In this document: in pieces, positions 1 to 8,286 of the stretch
Layout of the letters: every line of letters begins with the position of its first letter
Numbering within the stretch: the first letter of the stretch is position 1
NCBI GenBank assembly: GCA_964482225.1
Contig: CAYZWT010000006.1
Coordinates: 78,688 to 142,687 of the forward strand
From: UBA1429 sp964482225
GTDB taxonomy: Bacteria > Chloroflexota > Anaerolineae > UBA1429
Direction of reading: 5' to 3'
Length of the DNA: 64,000 nucleotides
The notes under the pieces: model-generated
The model's input: only the letters and a program-made list of their open reading frames with translations
Database searches by the model: none
Told to the model about the DNA's origin: nothing
Position numbers and translations under genes: made by a program

Positions 1-351
1 ATCGGCCACAATCACGCTGGCGAGCATGCTGGCAGCATAGAGCAGCATGGCGGCATAGGCCAGCGCGGAGCGGGGTGCCTGGCGCAGATCGCCCAGGGCA
101 TAGACAAAGGCGGCCAACGAGACCACGCCCGTATTCAGGATAAAGGGCAACGCCAGCCGGTCCAGATGCCACAACTCTTGCGTCTCGGCGTCAGGGATCA
201 GCAGCGCGGCAGCCCCCAGGGCGCCCAGCCCCAAGGCCAGGGCGGCCAACGCCAGCCAGCCCGCGCGCCGCGCCCACGGGCCGCGCAACAGCGCCAGGCC
301 CGCAGCCGTCGCCACGGGTATCAGCAGGGCCAGCCAGATCCAAGCGTTCAC
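1..351 (-). CDS. Proton-conducting antiporter-like membrane subunit (NuoM/MrpD type), 3' part missing
   Basis: This reading frame runs off the left edge of the window, so only about 117 N-terminal residues are present. They are almost entirely hydrophobic (several predicted membrane helices, beginning NAWIWLALLIPVATAAG), as at the start of the proton-pumping subunits NuoL/M/N and MrpA/D. It starts with GTG at 351 (a second in-frame GTG lies at 354); AGGGG sits about 6 nt upstream of 351. It follows the similar membrane gene at 361-1605 by 9 bp and is the fifth gene of a same-strand run. The family call rests on context and hydrophobicity rather than on catalytic residues. Confidence 0.55.
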   Translation of the reverse strand, partial: MNAWIWLALLIPVATAAGLALLRGPWARRAGWLALAALALGLGALGAAALLIPDAETQELWHLDRLALPFILNTGVVSLAAFVYALGDLRQAPRSALAYAAMLLYAASMLASVIVAD

Positions 352-360
352 CACGATCCC

Positions 361-1605
361 CTATCCCATAGAAGCAAAGGCCAGGCCAAACAAAATCAAA
401 CAGACGATGCCCAGGCAGGCCCACACCAGGTTGCGCCCCAGCAGGCCGGTGTGCTGGCGCTGCAAGGCGCGGGCCAGGGCATGGGCCCCCGCCACGGTCC
501 GCTGCCCCAGCCTCTCTAGCAGACCCAGCTCCACGGAGGCCATCAAACGGTGCGCCGGGCGCAGCGTCCCCTGGGCCGCCTCGCGGATGGGGCGCTCGTC
601 CGGCGGCGCGGGCCGGGCCAGCGGGCATCCTGGCCGCCCCGCCAGGAGCGCCGGGGCGGCCAGGATGCCCGCCCGCAGCAGGGCCAGCAAGGGCAGATAC
701 CAGGAGGGGAGCGACGTGCCCGCCAGGCCCACCAGCAGCGCGCCGGTGGCCGCCAGCAGCCGCTCGCCCGGCGAGCGGGAGCGTTGCAGCGCCGCCCAGG
801 CCAGGGCGAGGGCGCCCAGACCCAACAGGAGCGCCAGGCCGTTGGCCGCAGCCAGCACGGGCCGCAGCCGGTAGAGCAGATAACCACCCAGCACCGGCAG
901 GCCAACGCCCGCGGTCAGAAGGTACCTGCCAGGCTGGCCGCGCAGGGCATCCCGCAGCCAGCCATCGGCGGGGGGCAGGCCCAGCTTGACCCACACCGCG
1001 CCCAGGCCACAGGCCAACACCGGCCAGAGCCGGGCGGCGGGGTTCTCCATCGCCAGGGCCAGCATGGCGTCAATGGCCCAGGTGCCCGCCAGGGCATACA
1101 GTCCCAGGATCAGGAGCAGGAACACGTCGCCCGCCACGCGCAAGAGCAGGATGTTGCGCCAGAGAGGCAGCCCCCGGTTGCCATCGGCCAGCAGCATAAA
1201 CAGGGTGGGCAGGGCCGCCATCTCGACCAGCAGGAAACGCATGAGCATATGGTCCACGGTGACGCCCGCGGCCACCAGGCCGCAGAGCAGGTGCCCAAGG
1301 CCGGGCCAGTGCGTCTCTTGCTCGCGGGGCAAGAGCTGGGCCAGCCCCAGGGCAACCAAGGCGATCACGGCCAGGTAGACGCCCGGCGGGCGCGCCACCA
1401 GCCCGGCGCACTCGGCGCCGGGGAACAGGGTCACGCACCAACCGGTGCTGCCTTGCAGAAAGGGCCAGAGCAGGCTCAGGGAGAGCAGCCCCAGGGCCAT
1501 GGCGCTGCCGCGCTCGGCGCGGGCCGCCCAGGGGCGTTGGCGCATGGCCAACAGGCCCAGCCCCAGCGCCATGCTCGCCAAGATCAACCCCTCCAGCCAG
1601 CCCAT
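361..1605 (-). CDS. Proton/cation antiporter-like membrane protein (NuoL/M/N-MrpA/D family)
   Basis: A 414-residue polytopic membrane protein with about a dozen hydrophobic segments. The stretch AVWVKLGLPPADGWLRDAL (about residues 204-222) resembles the K..G.PPFHGWLPDA element of the proton channel in complex I subunits NuoL/M/N and in Mrp antiporters, but the usual His is replaced. At 414 residues it is shorter than typical family members (450-500). It should sit in the cytoplasmic membrane and move H+ or Na+. AAAGGAT precedes the ATG at 1605. It follows a NuoK/MrpC-like gene by 7 bp. Whether the complex is an Mrp antiporter, a hydrogenase-type Mbh/Mbs module or part of complex I cannot be decided without the genes to the left. 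Confidence 0.65.
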   Translation of the reverse strand: MGWLEGLILASMALGLGLLAMRQRPWAARAERGSAMALGLLSLSLLWPFLQGSTGWCVTLFPGAECAGLVARPPGVYLAVIALVALGLAQLLPREQETHWPGLGHLLCGLVAAGVTVDHMLMRFLLVEMAALPTLFMLLADGNRGLPLWRNILLLRVAGDVFLLLILGLYALAGTWAIDAMLALAMENPAARLWPVLACGLGAVWVKLGLPPADGWLRDALRGQPGRYLLTAGVGLPVLGGYLLYRLRPVLAAANGLALLLGLGALALAWAALQRSRSPGERLLAATGALLVGLAGTSLPSWYLPLLALLRAGILAAPALLAGRPGCPLARPAPPDERPIREAAQGTLRPAHRLMASVELGLLERLGQRTVAGAHALARALQRQHTGLLGRNLVWACLGIVCLILFGLAFASMG

Positions 1606-1612
1606 CTGTGCG

Positions 1613-1942
1613 CTATCCTTTCAGCTCGGTCAGATCGTCCACCAGCCCTTCGGGGTGGTAGCGCAGGGCGTTGATGATCAGCACCAGGGCGATGGCCATG
1701 ACGATGGCCTCCACCACCAGGGCCGTGATGACCAGCGGCTGCATGGCCTCAATCTGGCCGTGGACCCGTCCGGCATCCACCAGGATCAAGAGCGCCCCTT
1801 GCAGCAGGATACTCAGCCCGAGCACCTGCTTGAGCGCGCGCCGCTGGGTGATCAGGGCGATCAGGCCCAGCACGATCAAGGCCAGGGCCAGCCAGGGGTT
1901 GATGGCATCGGCAGCCGCTTCCCAACCTACCACCCTATTCAT
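1613..1942 (-). CDS. NuoK/MrpC-like small membrane subunit
   Basis: A 109-residue protein with three hydrophobic helices (about 15-35, 42-60, 68-92), the size and topology of NuoK and MrpC/MnhC. The second helix and following loop (LGLSILLQGALLILVDAG) match the family pattern; the third helix carries an acidic residue (VVEAIVMAIALVLI), as expected of a proton-channel Glu. The start ATG at 1942 has AGGAGG just upstream and overlaps the end of the preceding gene by 8 bp, so the two are translationally coupled. It should be an integral subunit of the same cation-translocating complex as its neighbours. Confidence 0.72.
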   Translation of the reverse strand: MNRVVGWEAAADAINPWLALALIVLGLIALITQRRALKQVLGLSILLQGALLILVDAGRVHGQIEAMQPLVITALVVEAIVMAIALVLIINALRYHPEGLVDDLTELKG

Positions 1943-2153
1943 CCTCCTCTTCTTCGCCCGGCAAGAGCGCCCGAATGCCCAGAGCGCCCAGGAAAAAGAG
2001 CCCCAGTTGGATGTAGAGATCGAACTGCCTGCCCATCCAGAGCATCCCAGGGCCCGATTCGATCACGGCGGCGCGGCGGGTCAGCAACGAAAAGGCGATC
2101 CCAGCAGCGAACAGGAGCGCCATGGCGGCCAGCCAGCGAGATTCACCTTTCAC
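1935..2153 (-). CDS. Small membrane subunit, MbhE/MrpB-like
   Basis: A 72-residue protein with two hydrophobic segments (about 8-25 and 48-63) and an acidic tail (GEEEEDE). In Mrp and Mbh clusters this place, between an MbhD-like and an MrpC-like gene, is held by MbhE or the N-terminal part of MrpB; the assignment is by position and topology. It starts with GTG at 2153 behind GGAGGGGG and overlaps the upstream gene by 11 bp and the downstream gene by 8 bp. Confidence 0.55.
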   Translation of the reverse strand: MKGESRWLAAMALLFAAGIAFSLLTRRAAVIESGPGMLWMGRQFDLYIQLGLFFLGALGIRALLPGEEEEDE

Positions 2154-2400
2154 CTTGGCCCCCTCCTATGGATTCGGTCAGGGTGATGGCCAGGATGAAC
2201 AGGACGCTCACCACGCCGGCGCCGACGGAAAGCTGCACGCTACCGGCAAAGGGGGCTCGCAGCACGAAAAAAAGCAGGGCGAGGGCCGAATTGCCCAACA
2301 CCAGGGCAATGGCGGCGTGCATCAGGCGGGGCGCCCGTATGGTGACCAGGGCAGCAACGATGATCACGAGGCAGATCGCGAGATAGACGAACATGTGCAC
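2143..2400 (-). CDS. MbhD-like (DUF4040) membrane subunit
   Basis: An 85-residue protein with three hydrophobic helices. The segment LSVGAGVVSVLFILAIT (about residues 58-74), following VLGNSALALLFFVLRAPF, resembles the MbhD domain found in Mbh hydrogenases and in the C-terminal part of MrpA. It is the first gene of the five-gene minus-strand run. GTG at 2400 and ATG at 2394 are both possible starts; neither has a strong ribosome-binding site. No promoter is obvious in the 65 bp before the next gene. Confidence 0.6.
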   Translation of the reverse strand: MHMFVYLAICLVIIVAALVTIRAPRLMHAAIALVLGNSALALLFFVLRAPFAGSVQLSVGAGVVSVLFILAITLTESIGGGQGER

Positions 2401-2465
2401 CTATCGTTCTGTTGGCGGCCGGGCTCATTCCCGGTCCCCTCAGCAAGCCCTGTCGTTGCAGCGTG

Positions 2466-2876
2466 TCAGGCAGGGTTCTGCCGGCGGCGTTGCCGGTGCA
2501 GGTCGCTGCATTCCCGGTGTAGATCGAGCCAGCGCTGGCGCAGGCGCTCGTCGTCGAAATAGGCCCGCTGTTCCTCCAGCCAGGCCTCGACACCGATGCG
2601 CCGGATGCGCCGCAGGTTCTCGATCACCGGACGGTGGGTGCGCCAAATGGGATCATACGCAAAGTGGATCAGACGGGTGCAGGGCATCTCGGGGCAGTCG
2701 GCGCAAGTGAGCAGGCCCCGTTCTGTAACGCAACGATAGATCGCGCAATGCTCCCGGTGGTACTGGGCGCCGCAGGCGTTACACTCACAGCCGCAGCCAT
2801 GGCAGCTCTCGGCGATCCGCTCGGTGCACAGATCGCAATAGAGGCCGCAGCGCCCTACCAGGAGCATCTCTTGCAT
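2466..2876 (-). CDS. DUF3795-type cysteine-rich protein
   Basis: A 136-residue protein with thirteen Cys, mostly in its first 75 residues, arranged as CGLYCDLC, CHGCGCECNAC, then CAIYRC and CADCPEMPC. The CGLxC...C and CxxCPxxPC elements are typical of DUF3795 proteins, which are thought to bind metal or an Fe-S cluster; no enzymatic role is established. The C-terminal third is charged and predicted helical. ATG 2876 is used (a second ATG at 2867 is possible). A second member of the family lies 27 bp upstream on the same strand and a third at 7036. Confidence 0.75.
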   Translation of the reverse strand: MQEMLLVGRCGLYCDLCTERIAESCHGCGCECNACGAQYHREHCAIYRCVTERGLLTCADCPEMPCTRLIHFAYDPIWRTHRPVIENLRRIRRIGVEAWLEEQRAYFDDERLRQRWLDLHRECSDLHRQRRRQNPA

Positions 2877-2903
2877 CTCACACTTTCTCCATCGATTGCC
2901 GGG

Positions 2904-3272
2904 CTATTCAGCGTCCAGCAGCGCCCGCACATCGGCGGCAGAGAGGCCGCTGAGTGCGCCAAAGTCTATCACATCGCCGAGCCGTTGGCGCACCTGGGCC
3001 AGCATGCCTTCCAGGCTACGAACCTGCACCGCCTGGATCAGGCCCGTGCAGACGCCGGCCCACTCGGGCTTGCCAAAGGGCCCCTTATCGCAGGGCATCT
3101 GGGCGCATTCCCAGCAGCCCGCATAGTTGTTTTCCAGGCAGCAATCGCGCACCTGGCAGGGGTCATCGCCGCCACCGCCACGGCAGCCCACGCAGCCATC
3201 GCTTAGCCCGGGGCACCCGGCGCATACCAGGCCACAATACGCTACGGTTCCCGCATCGCTCCAGTCGGCCAT
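2904..3272 (-). CDS. DUF3795-type cysteine-rich protein
   Basis: About 122 residues with CGLVCAGCPGLSDGCVGC near the N-terminus and CLENNYAGCWECAQMPC further on, the DUF3795 pattern, then a helical C-terminus without Cys. The ATG at 3272 has GGAGG about 9 nt upstream; a GTG at 3281 would add three residues but overlaps that site. Reads in the same direction as 2466-2876 with a 27-bp gap, so the two are probably one transcript from the promoter at 3336-3364. The partner or metal is unknown. Confidence 0.75.
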   Translation of the reverse strand: MADWSDAGTVAYCGLVCAGCPGLSDGCVGCRGGGGDDPCQVRDCCLENNYAGCWECAQMPCDKGPFGKPEWAGVCTGLIQAVQVRSLEGMLAQVRQRLGDVIDFGALSGLSAADVRALLDAE

Positions 3273-3335
3273 CGCTCCCACCTCCCCAGCCTTGGCTCAC
3301 AGCATACGCGGCCTACGCTGCTCGAATGCTTGCGT

Positions 3336-3364
3336 ATTATCCTCAAGGTTAGCGCCCGCGTCAA
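3336..3364 (-). promoter_or_regulatory. Promoter for the DUF3795 pair
   Basis: On the minus strand TTGACG (3359-3364) and GATAAT (3336-3341) are separated by exactly 17 bp. It lies 64 bp upstream of the ATG at 3272. The same -35 form, TTGACG, occurs before dnaN, ftsZ and others in this window. Confidence 0.65.
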
Positions 3365-3615
3365 GCCGTTTGAGCGCCTGCAATTGCAGGCCGGTTGCAG
3401 GGCTGCCGGGACTTGTCGCCGCCATCGGCCCGGAACGCCGGACGCTTCAAGATGAGCTTTATGATAGCCAATACGCAGAATGCAGTGGCAGTCCTTCTTG
3501 AGGGCAGCGCCGCGAATTCAGTAGATGCGCACCGCCAGATGCAGAGTGATGGGCTCTGGTTGGCAGATCGTCATAATGCTTGTTATGAAATTCCCTGCCC
3601 GGAACGCGCCCTGAA

Positions 3616-3644
3616 TTGGGGCACGAGCTGACCTGGGATATAAT
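3616..3644 (+). promoter_or_regulatory. Promoter for the lipoprotein at 3686
   Basis: TTGGGG (3616-3621), 17 bp, TATAAT (3639-3644). The -10 is perfect, the -35 matches three of six positions. Transcription would begin about 35 nt before the ATG at 3686. Confidence 0.6.
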
Positions 3645-3685
3645 CACGCCCACGGCCCGCGCAGCGCACCTGATAGGAATAGAAC

Positions 3686-5953
3686 ATGCCAAAACCCTGC
3701 CGGATGCTCCCTCTCACCTTGTTGCTTGCCCTTTTCCTGGCCGCGTGTGACGCCAGCCCACGTTTCGAGGGCGCATTGCGAGACGCCGTCTCGGGCGCCG
3801 CTGTGGCGGATGCCCAGGTGCATATCGCCGACCAGGTGGTGGCGGTGGATGGCGATGGTCGCTTTGCCATTGAGCTGCCTACCGGCGAGCACCAGGGGCG
3901 CATCATCGCCGTGGGCTATGTCGAGACGCCGCTGGCGATCTCGCTTACCGAGGAGGCGCGCAGGCAAAACCACGAGATCGCCCTCCAGCCCCGCATGTTG
4001 CGTGGTCAAGTCACCCTGGCGGATACGGGCGAGCCGTTGCAGCAGGGCCTTGTGCAATATGGCGACGAGACCCTGACTCTGGACCAGGATGGTGCGTTCG
4101 AGACGCCGGCCCGCGAGATTCTCGATCTCGCTATCACGTGCGAAGGATGCATCGCTCTGACGTTGGGCGCCGGGGAGGTGCAGGCCGCCTTTGCGCCCGA
4201 CGGGAGCCTGGCAGCGCCGCTGGCCATTCAGGTCAGCCCGCAGGTGCTGGAAGGTGTGGTGCGCGAGCCCGATGGCGCGCCGGTTGAGGGGGCCCGGGTG
4301 CGGCTGGGCGATCAGGCCACCCTGACCAACGCCGAGGGCCGTTACCGGCTGCGCCTGGCGCAGACAGGGCTGCCGCTCGAGGTCGAGAGCCCGGCCCACA
4401 AGCCGGTAGAGCCGGTGATCTATGCCGGGCAGCCTTCGCTGGAGATCGTGTTGGAGCCCTGGCAGGCCGTTATCCAGATCGTGGATCAGGCCAGCGAGCT
4501 GCCACTGGAGGGCGCCTCGGTTTCATCGGGCGAGCTCCAGGCTGTGAGCGATGCCCAGGGCCGCGCCACATTGCGCCTGCCCCCCGGCAGCGAGCTGACC
4601 GTGGCGGCGAGGGGCTATCTTACGGCCACGGCGCTCTATGAGGGTGAGCCGGACGCGCTCTCGCTAGCGCTGCGCGCCACACGGATCATGGGGACTCTGC
4701 ACAACCTGGAGACCGGCGCGCCCGTGGCCAATGGGTTGGTGCAGGTATTTCGCCAAGGGCGAGAAGAGCCCGATCTGCTGCGCACCGACGACCAGGGCGC
4801 GTTTGAGATCCTGGATGGCGAGGATGTCACAAGGTTGTTCGTCAAGGCCGCCGGCTATGATCGCGTGGACCTGCCCGTGACCCAGATGGGACGCTACGAG
4901 ATCGAGCTGGAGCCCTTTGTGGCCCACGGGATCTATATCCCTATGGCCGTGCTCTCGCTGCCCGACCGGATCTATGAGCTGCTGGATATGGTGGCGGCCT
5001 CGGAGCTGCTCAACACCATTGTCATTGACGTCAAAGGCGATTGGGCCACCACAGCGTGGGCCAGCGAGGTGCCCGTGGCCCAGGAGATCGGCACGGCTGT
5101 TCCCGGCTTGATGGACATCGAGGAGGTGTTGCAGGCCTGTCGCGAGCGCGGCATCTATGCCATTGCCCGCATCGTGGTGTTCAAGGATCGCCTGCTGGGC
5201 GAGGGCAAGCCGGAGTGGGCCATCCACACCCAATCCGGCGCCCTGTACAAGGATGGCGAGGGCCTCTATTGGGGCGACCCCTTCCGCCAAGAGGTCTGGG
5301 ATTACAACATCGCCCTGATGTTGGAGGCGGTGGACAAGGGGTTCGACGAGGTCCAGTTCGATTACCTGCGCTTTCCATCCGAGGGGCGGGTCTCGGATCG
5401 CGTCTATGTCCAAGAGGCAACCTTTGAGTCGCGCACTCAGGCCATCGGCGACTTTTGCGCCGCCGCCTATCGCGCCATCGAGCCGACGCCCGCTTTTCTC
5501 TCGGCGGATATTTTCGGGCTGACCCCCTGGGTAGACGCCACCCGGGACATGGGCATCGGCCAGCGGGTGGACGACATCGCGCCCCACATGGACTATCTCT
5601 CGCCCATGCTCTATCCCACGACATTCAACCGGCTGGCGCTGCAACCCATCGGCGTGAGCGATGCCTGGACCCATCCCTACGAGACGGTCTACTATAGTAT
5701 GATGCAGCTCCACAAGCGCACCGATACCCTGGTGCGCCCCTGGCTACAGCACTATGCCCTGGGCGTGCCCTATGCGCTGGACGATTACCTGCGGCAGCGC
5801 AAGGGCGCCGAGGACGCGGGCAGCCACGGCTGGCTCTGGTGGAATGCCGCCGCCCGCTACAATCTGGATGCGCTGGCCCCTGATCCGTATCATCTGATGG
5901 CGACCATCCCCCAGCCGCCCACGCCCACACCTGAACCGGAGGCAGAAGAGTAA
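3686..5953 (+). CDS. Lipoprotein with repeated beta-sandwich domains and a DUF4015-type glycoside hydrolase domain
   Basis: A 755-residue exported protein. Residues 1-21 form a lipoprotein signal peptide ending in LAAC (Cys21 lipidated). Residues about 24-410 hold roughly five carboxypeptidase-regulatory-like/Ig-like modules, recognisable from repeated phrases such as GxVxxxxTGEPLxxGxVxxG and ADAQGRATLRLPPG. From about 415 the protein becomes a TIM-barrel-like DUF4015 domain: GIYIPMAVLSLPDRI, NTIVIDVKGDWATT, IYAIARIVVFKD, FDEVQFDYLRFPSEG (Asp and Arg near the barrel centre) and DYLSPMLYPTTF. A Pro/Thr tail (PQPPTPTPEPE) closes it. DUF4015 is a putative polysaccharide-hydrolase family; its substrate is unknown. 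It is probably anchored outside the membrane and acts on extracellular polysaccharide. Confidence 0.85.
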   Translation: MPKPCRMLPLTLLLALFLAACDASPRFEGALRDAVSGAAVADAQVHIADQVVAVDGDGRFAIELPTGEHQGRIIAVGYVETPLAISLTEEARRQNHEIALQPRMLRGQVTLADTGEPLQQGLVQYGDETLTLDQDGAFETPAREILDLAITCEGCIALTLGAGEVQAAFAPDGSLAAPLAIQVSPQVLEGVVREPDGAPVEGARVRLGDQATLTNAEGRYRLRLAQTGLPLEVESPAHKPVEPVIYAGQPSLEIVLEPWQAVIQIVDQASELPLEGASVSSGELQAVSDAQGRATLRLPPGSELTVAARGYLTATALYEGEPDALSLALRATRIMGTLHNLETGAPVANGLVQVFRQGREEPDLLRTDDQGAFEILDGEDVTRLFVKAAGYDRVDLPVTQMGRYEIELEPFVAHGIYIPMAVLSLPDRIYELLDMVAASELLNTIVIDVKGDWATTAWASEVPVAQEIGTAVPGLMDIEEVLQACRERGIYAIARIVVFKDRLLGEGKPEWAIHTQSGALYKDGEGLYWGDPFRQEVWDYNIALMLEAVDKGFDEVQFDYLRFPSEGRVSDRVYVQEATFESRTQAIGDFCAAAYRAIEPTPAFLSADIFGLTPWVDATRDMGIGQRVDDIAPHMDYLSPMLYPTTFNRLALQPIGVSDAWTHPYETVYYSMMQLHKRTDTLVRPWLQHYALGVPYALDDYLRQRKGAEDAGSHGWLWWNAAARYNLDALAPDPYHLMATIPQPPTPTPEPEAEE

Positions 5954-6007
5954 GGCAGGCCCGAACACGCCGATGATGGGCGCGGGTGATCACACAGGAG
6001 CATGCAC

Positions 6008-6997
6008 ATGAGCACATTGCTGACGCACGCGCTGGCCGATCTTGCCTCGCTCCATCTCTCGGCCCGCAGCGCCGAGAGCGCGTCCTTTGCGGGGCGCCCG
6101 GCCCTGCGCCTGGACGGCCTCGCCCTGCTGCCCGAGCTGGCGATGGAGCAGGGCACACTGGAGGTCGAGATCGCCGCCGAGGGGCCGGCCTACCCGGGCC
6201 TGGTCTTTTGCGCGGCGGATACCCTCAACTATGAACTGGCCTATACCCAACCCCACACCAGCGGCGCCTGGGACGCCCTCCAGTACGACCCCGTCTTTCA
6301 CGGCGCCAACACCTGGCAGCTCTATCACGGCGAGGCGTACCAGCGCGCCACCGAGGTGCCCACGGGACGCTGGTTCACCTTGCGGGTCGCCTTTCAGGGC
6401 CGGCGGGCCAGCATCTCGGTGGACGGCCAGGCGCCCCTGGTGGTCGAGGGGTTGGCCCATGGGCGCAGCGGCGGCCTGGTGGGCCTGTGGACCTACCTGC
6501 CGGCCTATTTCCGCAACCTGCGCGCCTCGCCCGGGGTTGCGATCCCCGAGCAGGGCCACGCGGCAGCCCCGCCTCTGGGCGCGCCCTGGCGCTGGGTGGA
6601 TGCCTGGTTCGTCGAGGGGTATGGCGTGGCGGCCTGCGAGCCCAACGGGGCACTGAACCTATACCGTTACCTGCCCTCCACTCTGCTCAGCGCCACCCTT
6701 ACGCGAAGGCTGGCCGTGGCCCAGGAGACGGATGTCGAGCTTGCCCTTGGCTATGGCGACGTCCTGGACCTTGCGCTGGACGATGAACCGCTCTACCACG
6801 GCGAGAACAGGTTCAAGCCCTCGCCCTTGTGGGAGGAGCGGGGCTATGTGGCGCCGGGTCATCGCCTGCGCCTCCGGCTAGCGCCGGGGGAGCACCGGCT
6901 GAGCGCCGTCGTGCAGGTGGATGAGCCCTTTGGCTGGGGCCTCACGTTGGCGTGGCAGGGCGAGGGAGTCACGCTGTTGCCGGCAGCGCTGGGCTAA
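6008..6997 (+). CDS. Concanavalin/LamG-like beta-sandwich protein, function unknown
   Basis: A 329-residue protein without a signal peptide or membrane segment. Residues about 10-175 (LEVEIAAEGPAYPGLVFCAAD, GRWFTLRVAFQGRRASISVDGQ, PAYFRNLRASPG) look like a jelly-roll of the LamG/3-keto-disaccharide-hydrolase type. The rest (WFVEGYGV..., LALGYGDVLDLALDDEPLYHGENRF) is also beta-rich. AGGAG at 5996-6000 favours the ATG at 6008 over the one at 6002. It lies 54 bp after the putative glycosidase lipoprotein, so a role with carbohydrate is likely but unproven. No catalytic motif can be named. Confidence 0.6.
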   Translation: MSTLLTHALADLASLHLSARSAESASFAGRPALRLDGLALLPELAMEQGTLEVEIAAEGPAYPGLVFCAADTLNYELAYTQPHTSGAWDALQYDPVFHGANTWQLYHGEAYQRATEVPTGRWFTLRVAFQGRRASISVDGQAPLVVEGLAHGRSGGLVGLWTYLPAYFRNLRASPGVAIPEQGHAAAPPLGAPWRWVDAWFVEGYGVAACEPNGALNLYRYLPSTLLSATLTRRLAVAQETDVELALGYGDVLDLALDDEPLYHGENRFKPSPLWEERGYVAPGHRLRLRLAPGEHRLSAVVQVDEPFGWGLTLAWQGEGVTLLPAALG

Positions 6998-7035
6998 CGC
7001 TTGGCCTGCGCGCCAGAAGAGAAGGAGGTGATAGC

Positions 7036-7488
7036 ATGGAACCGGTGGATGTGCGGCGCTATGTGGCCCCGTGCGGCGCCGTTTGCTATAGCTGCGTCGC
7101 ATTCGACGACGGCCCCATCGCGTGGCATGCCCGAGAGCTATCACGCAGACTAGAGGGCTTTGAGCGACTCGTCGCTATCTTTACGACGTTCGAGCCAAGG
7201 GCAGCCCAGTTCGATGCGTTCCGCCAGTTTTTGTCGTATCTGGCAGAGGGAACCTGTGGGAGTTGCCGCGAGGGCGACGCCTGCATGCCCGATTGCGGCG
7301 TGCGCGCCTGCAGCGTCGAACGCGGCCACGATTACTGCTTCCAATGCCCCGATTTCCCCTGCGACCACACCGGCCTGGACGACGCCCTGCGGGCGTACTG
7401 GCTGCGCACCAATCGGCGCATGGGCGAGATCGGACCACAGGCGTATTGGCAAGAGCGCCGAGATCGCGGCCACTATGCTGGAGAGTAA
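7036..7488 (+). CDS. DUF3795-type cysteine-rich protein
   Basis: A 150-residue protein with CGAVCYSC near the N-terminus, then CGSCREGDACMPDCGVRAC and CFQCPDFPC; the GxCxSC-...-CPxFPC layout is that of DUF3795. The ATG at 7036 has a strong GGAGGTG 5-10 nt upstream. It precedes birA by 3 bp and so is probably co-transcribed with it. It is the third family member within 5 kb but is more distant in sequence from the other two. Metal or Fe-S binding is inferred from the Cys pattern only. Confidence 0.78.
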   Translation: MEPVDVRRYVAPCGAVCYSCVAFDDGPIAWHARELSRRLEGFERLVAIFTTFEPRAAQFDAFRQFLSYLAEGTCGSCREGDACMPDCGVRACSVERGHDYCFQCPDFPCDHTGLDDALRAYWLRTNRRMGEIGPQAYWQERRDRGHYAGE

Positions 7489-7491
7489 CCC

Positions 7492-8286
7492 ATGGACGAC
7501 CCGCTGAGCCGCGAGATCATCCTGACCGCCCTGGGGACGGCCTTTGTGGGGCGCGCCCTCGAACAGCACGCCGCCATTGATTCCACCAACACCCGGGCCG
7601 TGGCCTGGGCCCGGGCGGGCGCCCCCGATGGCGCCCTGGTGATCGCCGAGGAGCAGACGGCGGGCCGGGGGCGCCTGGGCCGCCGCTGGCACGCGCCCCC
7701 CGGCAGCGCCCTGCTCTTCTCGGTGGCGCTGCGCCCGGCGCTCGCCCCCGCCCAGGCCCAGCGGGCCACCATGCTCTGCTCCTCCGCCGCCGTCGAGGCC
7801 ATTCGCGCTGTGACGGGGCTGGCCGCCCAGGTCAAGTGGCCCAACGACCTGGTGATCAAGGGGCGCAAAGTGGGCGGCGTGCTGACCGAGCTGGGGCTGG
7901 CGGGCCGCGAACTGGCCTTTGTCGTCGTGGGCATGGGGCTGAACGTGAACCTGGACCCGGCTGCTATCCCCGAGGCGCTGGCGCCGCCCACCAGCCTCAT
8001 GGCCGAGCTGGGCCGCCCCGTGCCGCGCCTGCCCCTGCTGTGCGCCCTGCTGCAGGGGATCGAGGCGCGCTATCTGGCGCTGGGGGAGGGCCTCTCGCCT
8101 GTGGAGGAGTGGCGCGGCCACCTGGCCACCCTGGGCCAGCCGGTGCAGGTGGGCACGCCGGAGGAGGTGATCGCGGGCGTGGCCGAGGACGTGGACGCCG
8201 ACGGCGCCTTGCTGGTGCGTACCCCCGAGGGCGCCCTGCGCATTGTGTTGGTGGGCGATGTGACGCTGCGGGGGCACAGGGTGTAG
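7492..8286 (+). CDS. birA: Biotin--[acetyl-CoA-carboxylase] ligase
   Basis: A 264-residue enzyme that makes biotinyl-AMP and transfers biotin to a lysine of biotin-carboxyl-carrier proteins in the cytoplasm. The biotin/ATP loop GRGRLGRRW (residues 58-66), the KWPND motif (115-119), KVGGVLTE and GMGLNVN are all present, followed by a small SH3-like C-terminal domain. There is no N-terminal winged helix, so it is a group I (non-repressor) enzyme that cannot itself act as a biotin repressor. The ATG at 7492 lies 3 bp after the preceding stop. Confidence 0.93.
   Translation: MDDPLSREIILTALGTAFVGRALEQHAAIDSTNTRAVAWARAGAPDGALVIAEEQTAGRGRLGRRWHAPPGSALLFSVALRPALAPAQAQRATMLCSSAAVEAIRAVTGLAAQVKWPNDLVIKGRKVGGVLTELGLAGRELAFVVVGMGLNVNLDPAAIPEALAPPTSLMAELGRPVPRLPLLCALLQGIEARYLALGEGLSPVEEWRGHLATLGQPVQVGTPEEVIAGVAEDVDADGALLVRTPEGALRIVLVGDVTLRGHRV

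Larger units (their letters stand above)
3273..3685. other. Divergent intergenic region
   Basis: About 410 bp between the leftward DUF3795 pair and the rightward lipoprotein gene. It carries one promoter for each direction (3336-3364 minus, 3616-3644 plus). The stretch 3370-3610 between them is less GC-rich than its surroundings and shows no convincing gene, hairpin or repeat. Confidence 0.5.

Noticed and set aside
3395..3631. A 78-codon plus-strand frame in the 3273-3685 gap
   Set aside because: No ribosome-binding site, and a promoter (3616-3644) overlaps its end; composition is not protein-like.
7150..8277. A 375-codon minus-strand frame opposite birA
   Set aside because: Antisense of the certain birA gene, low-complexity product.
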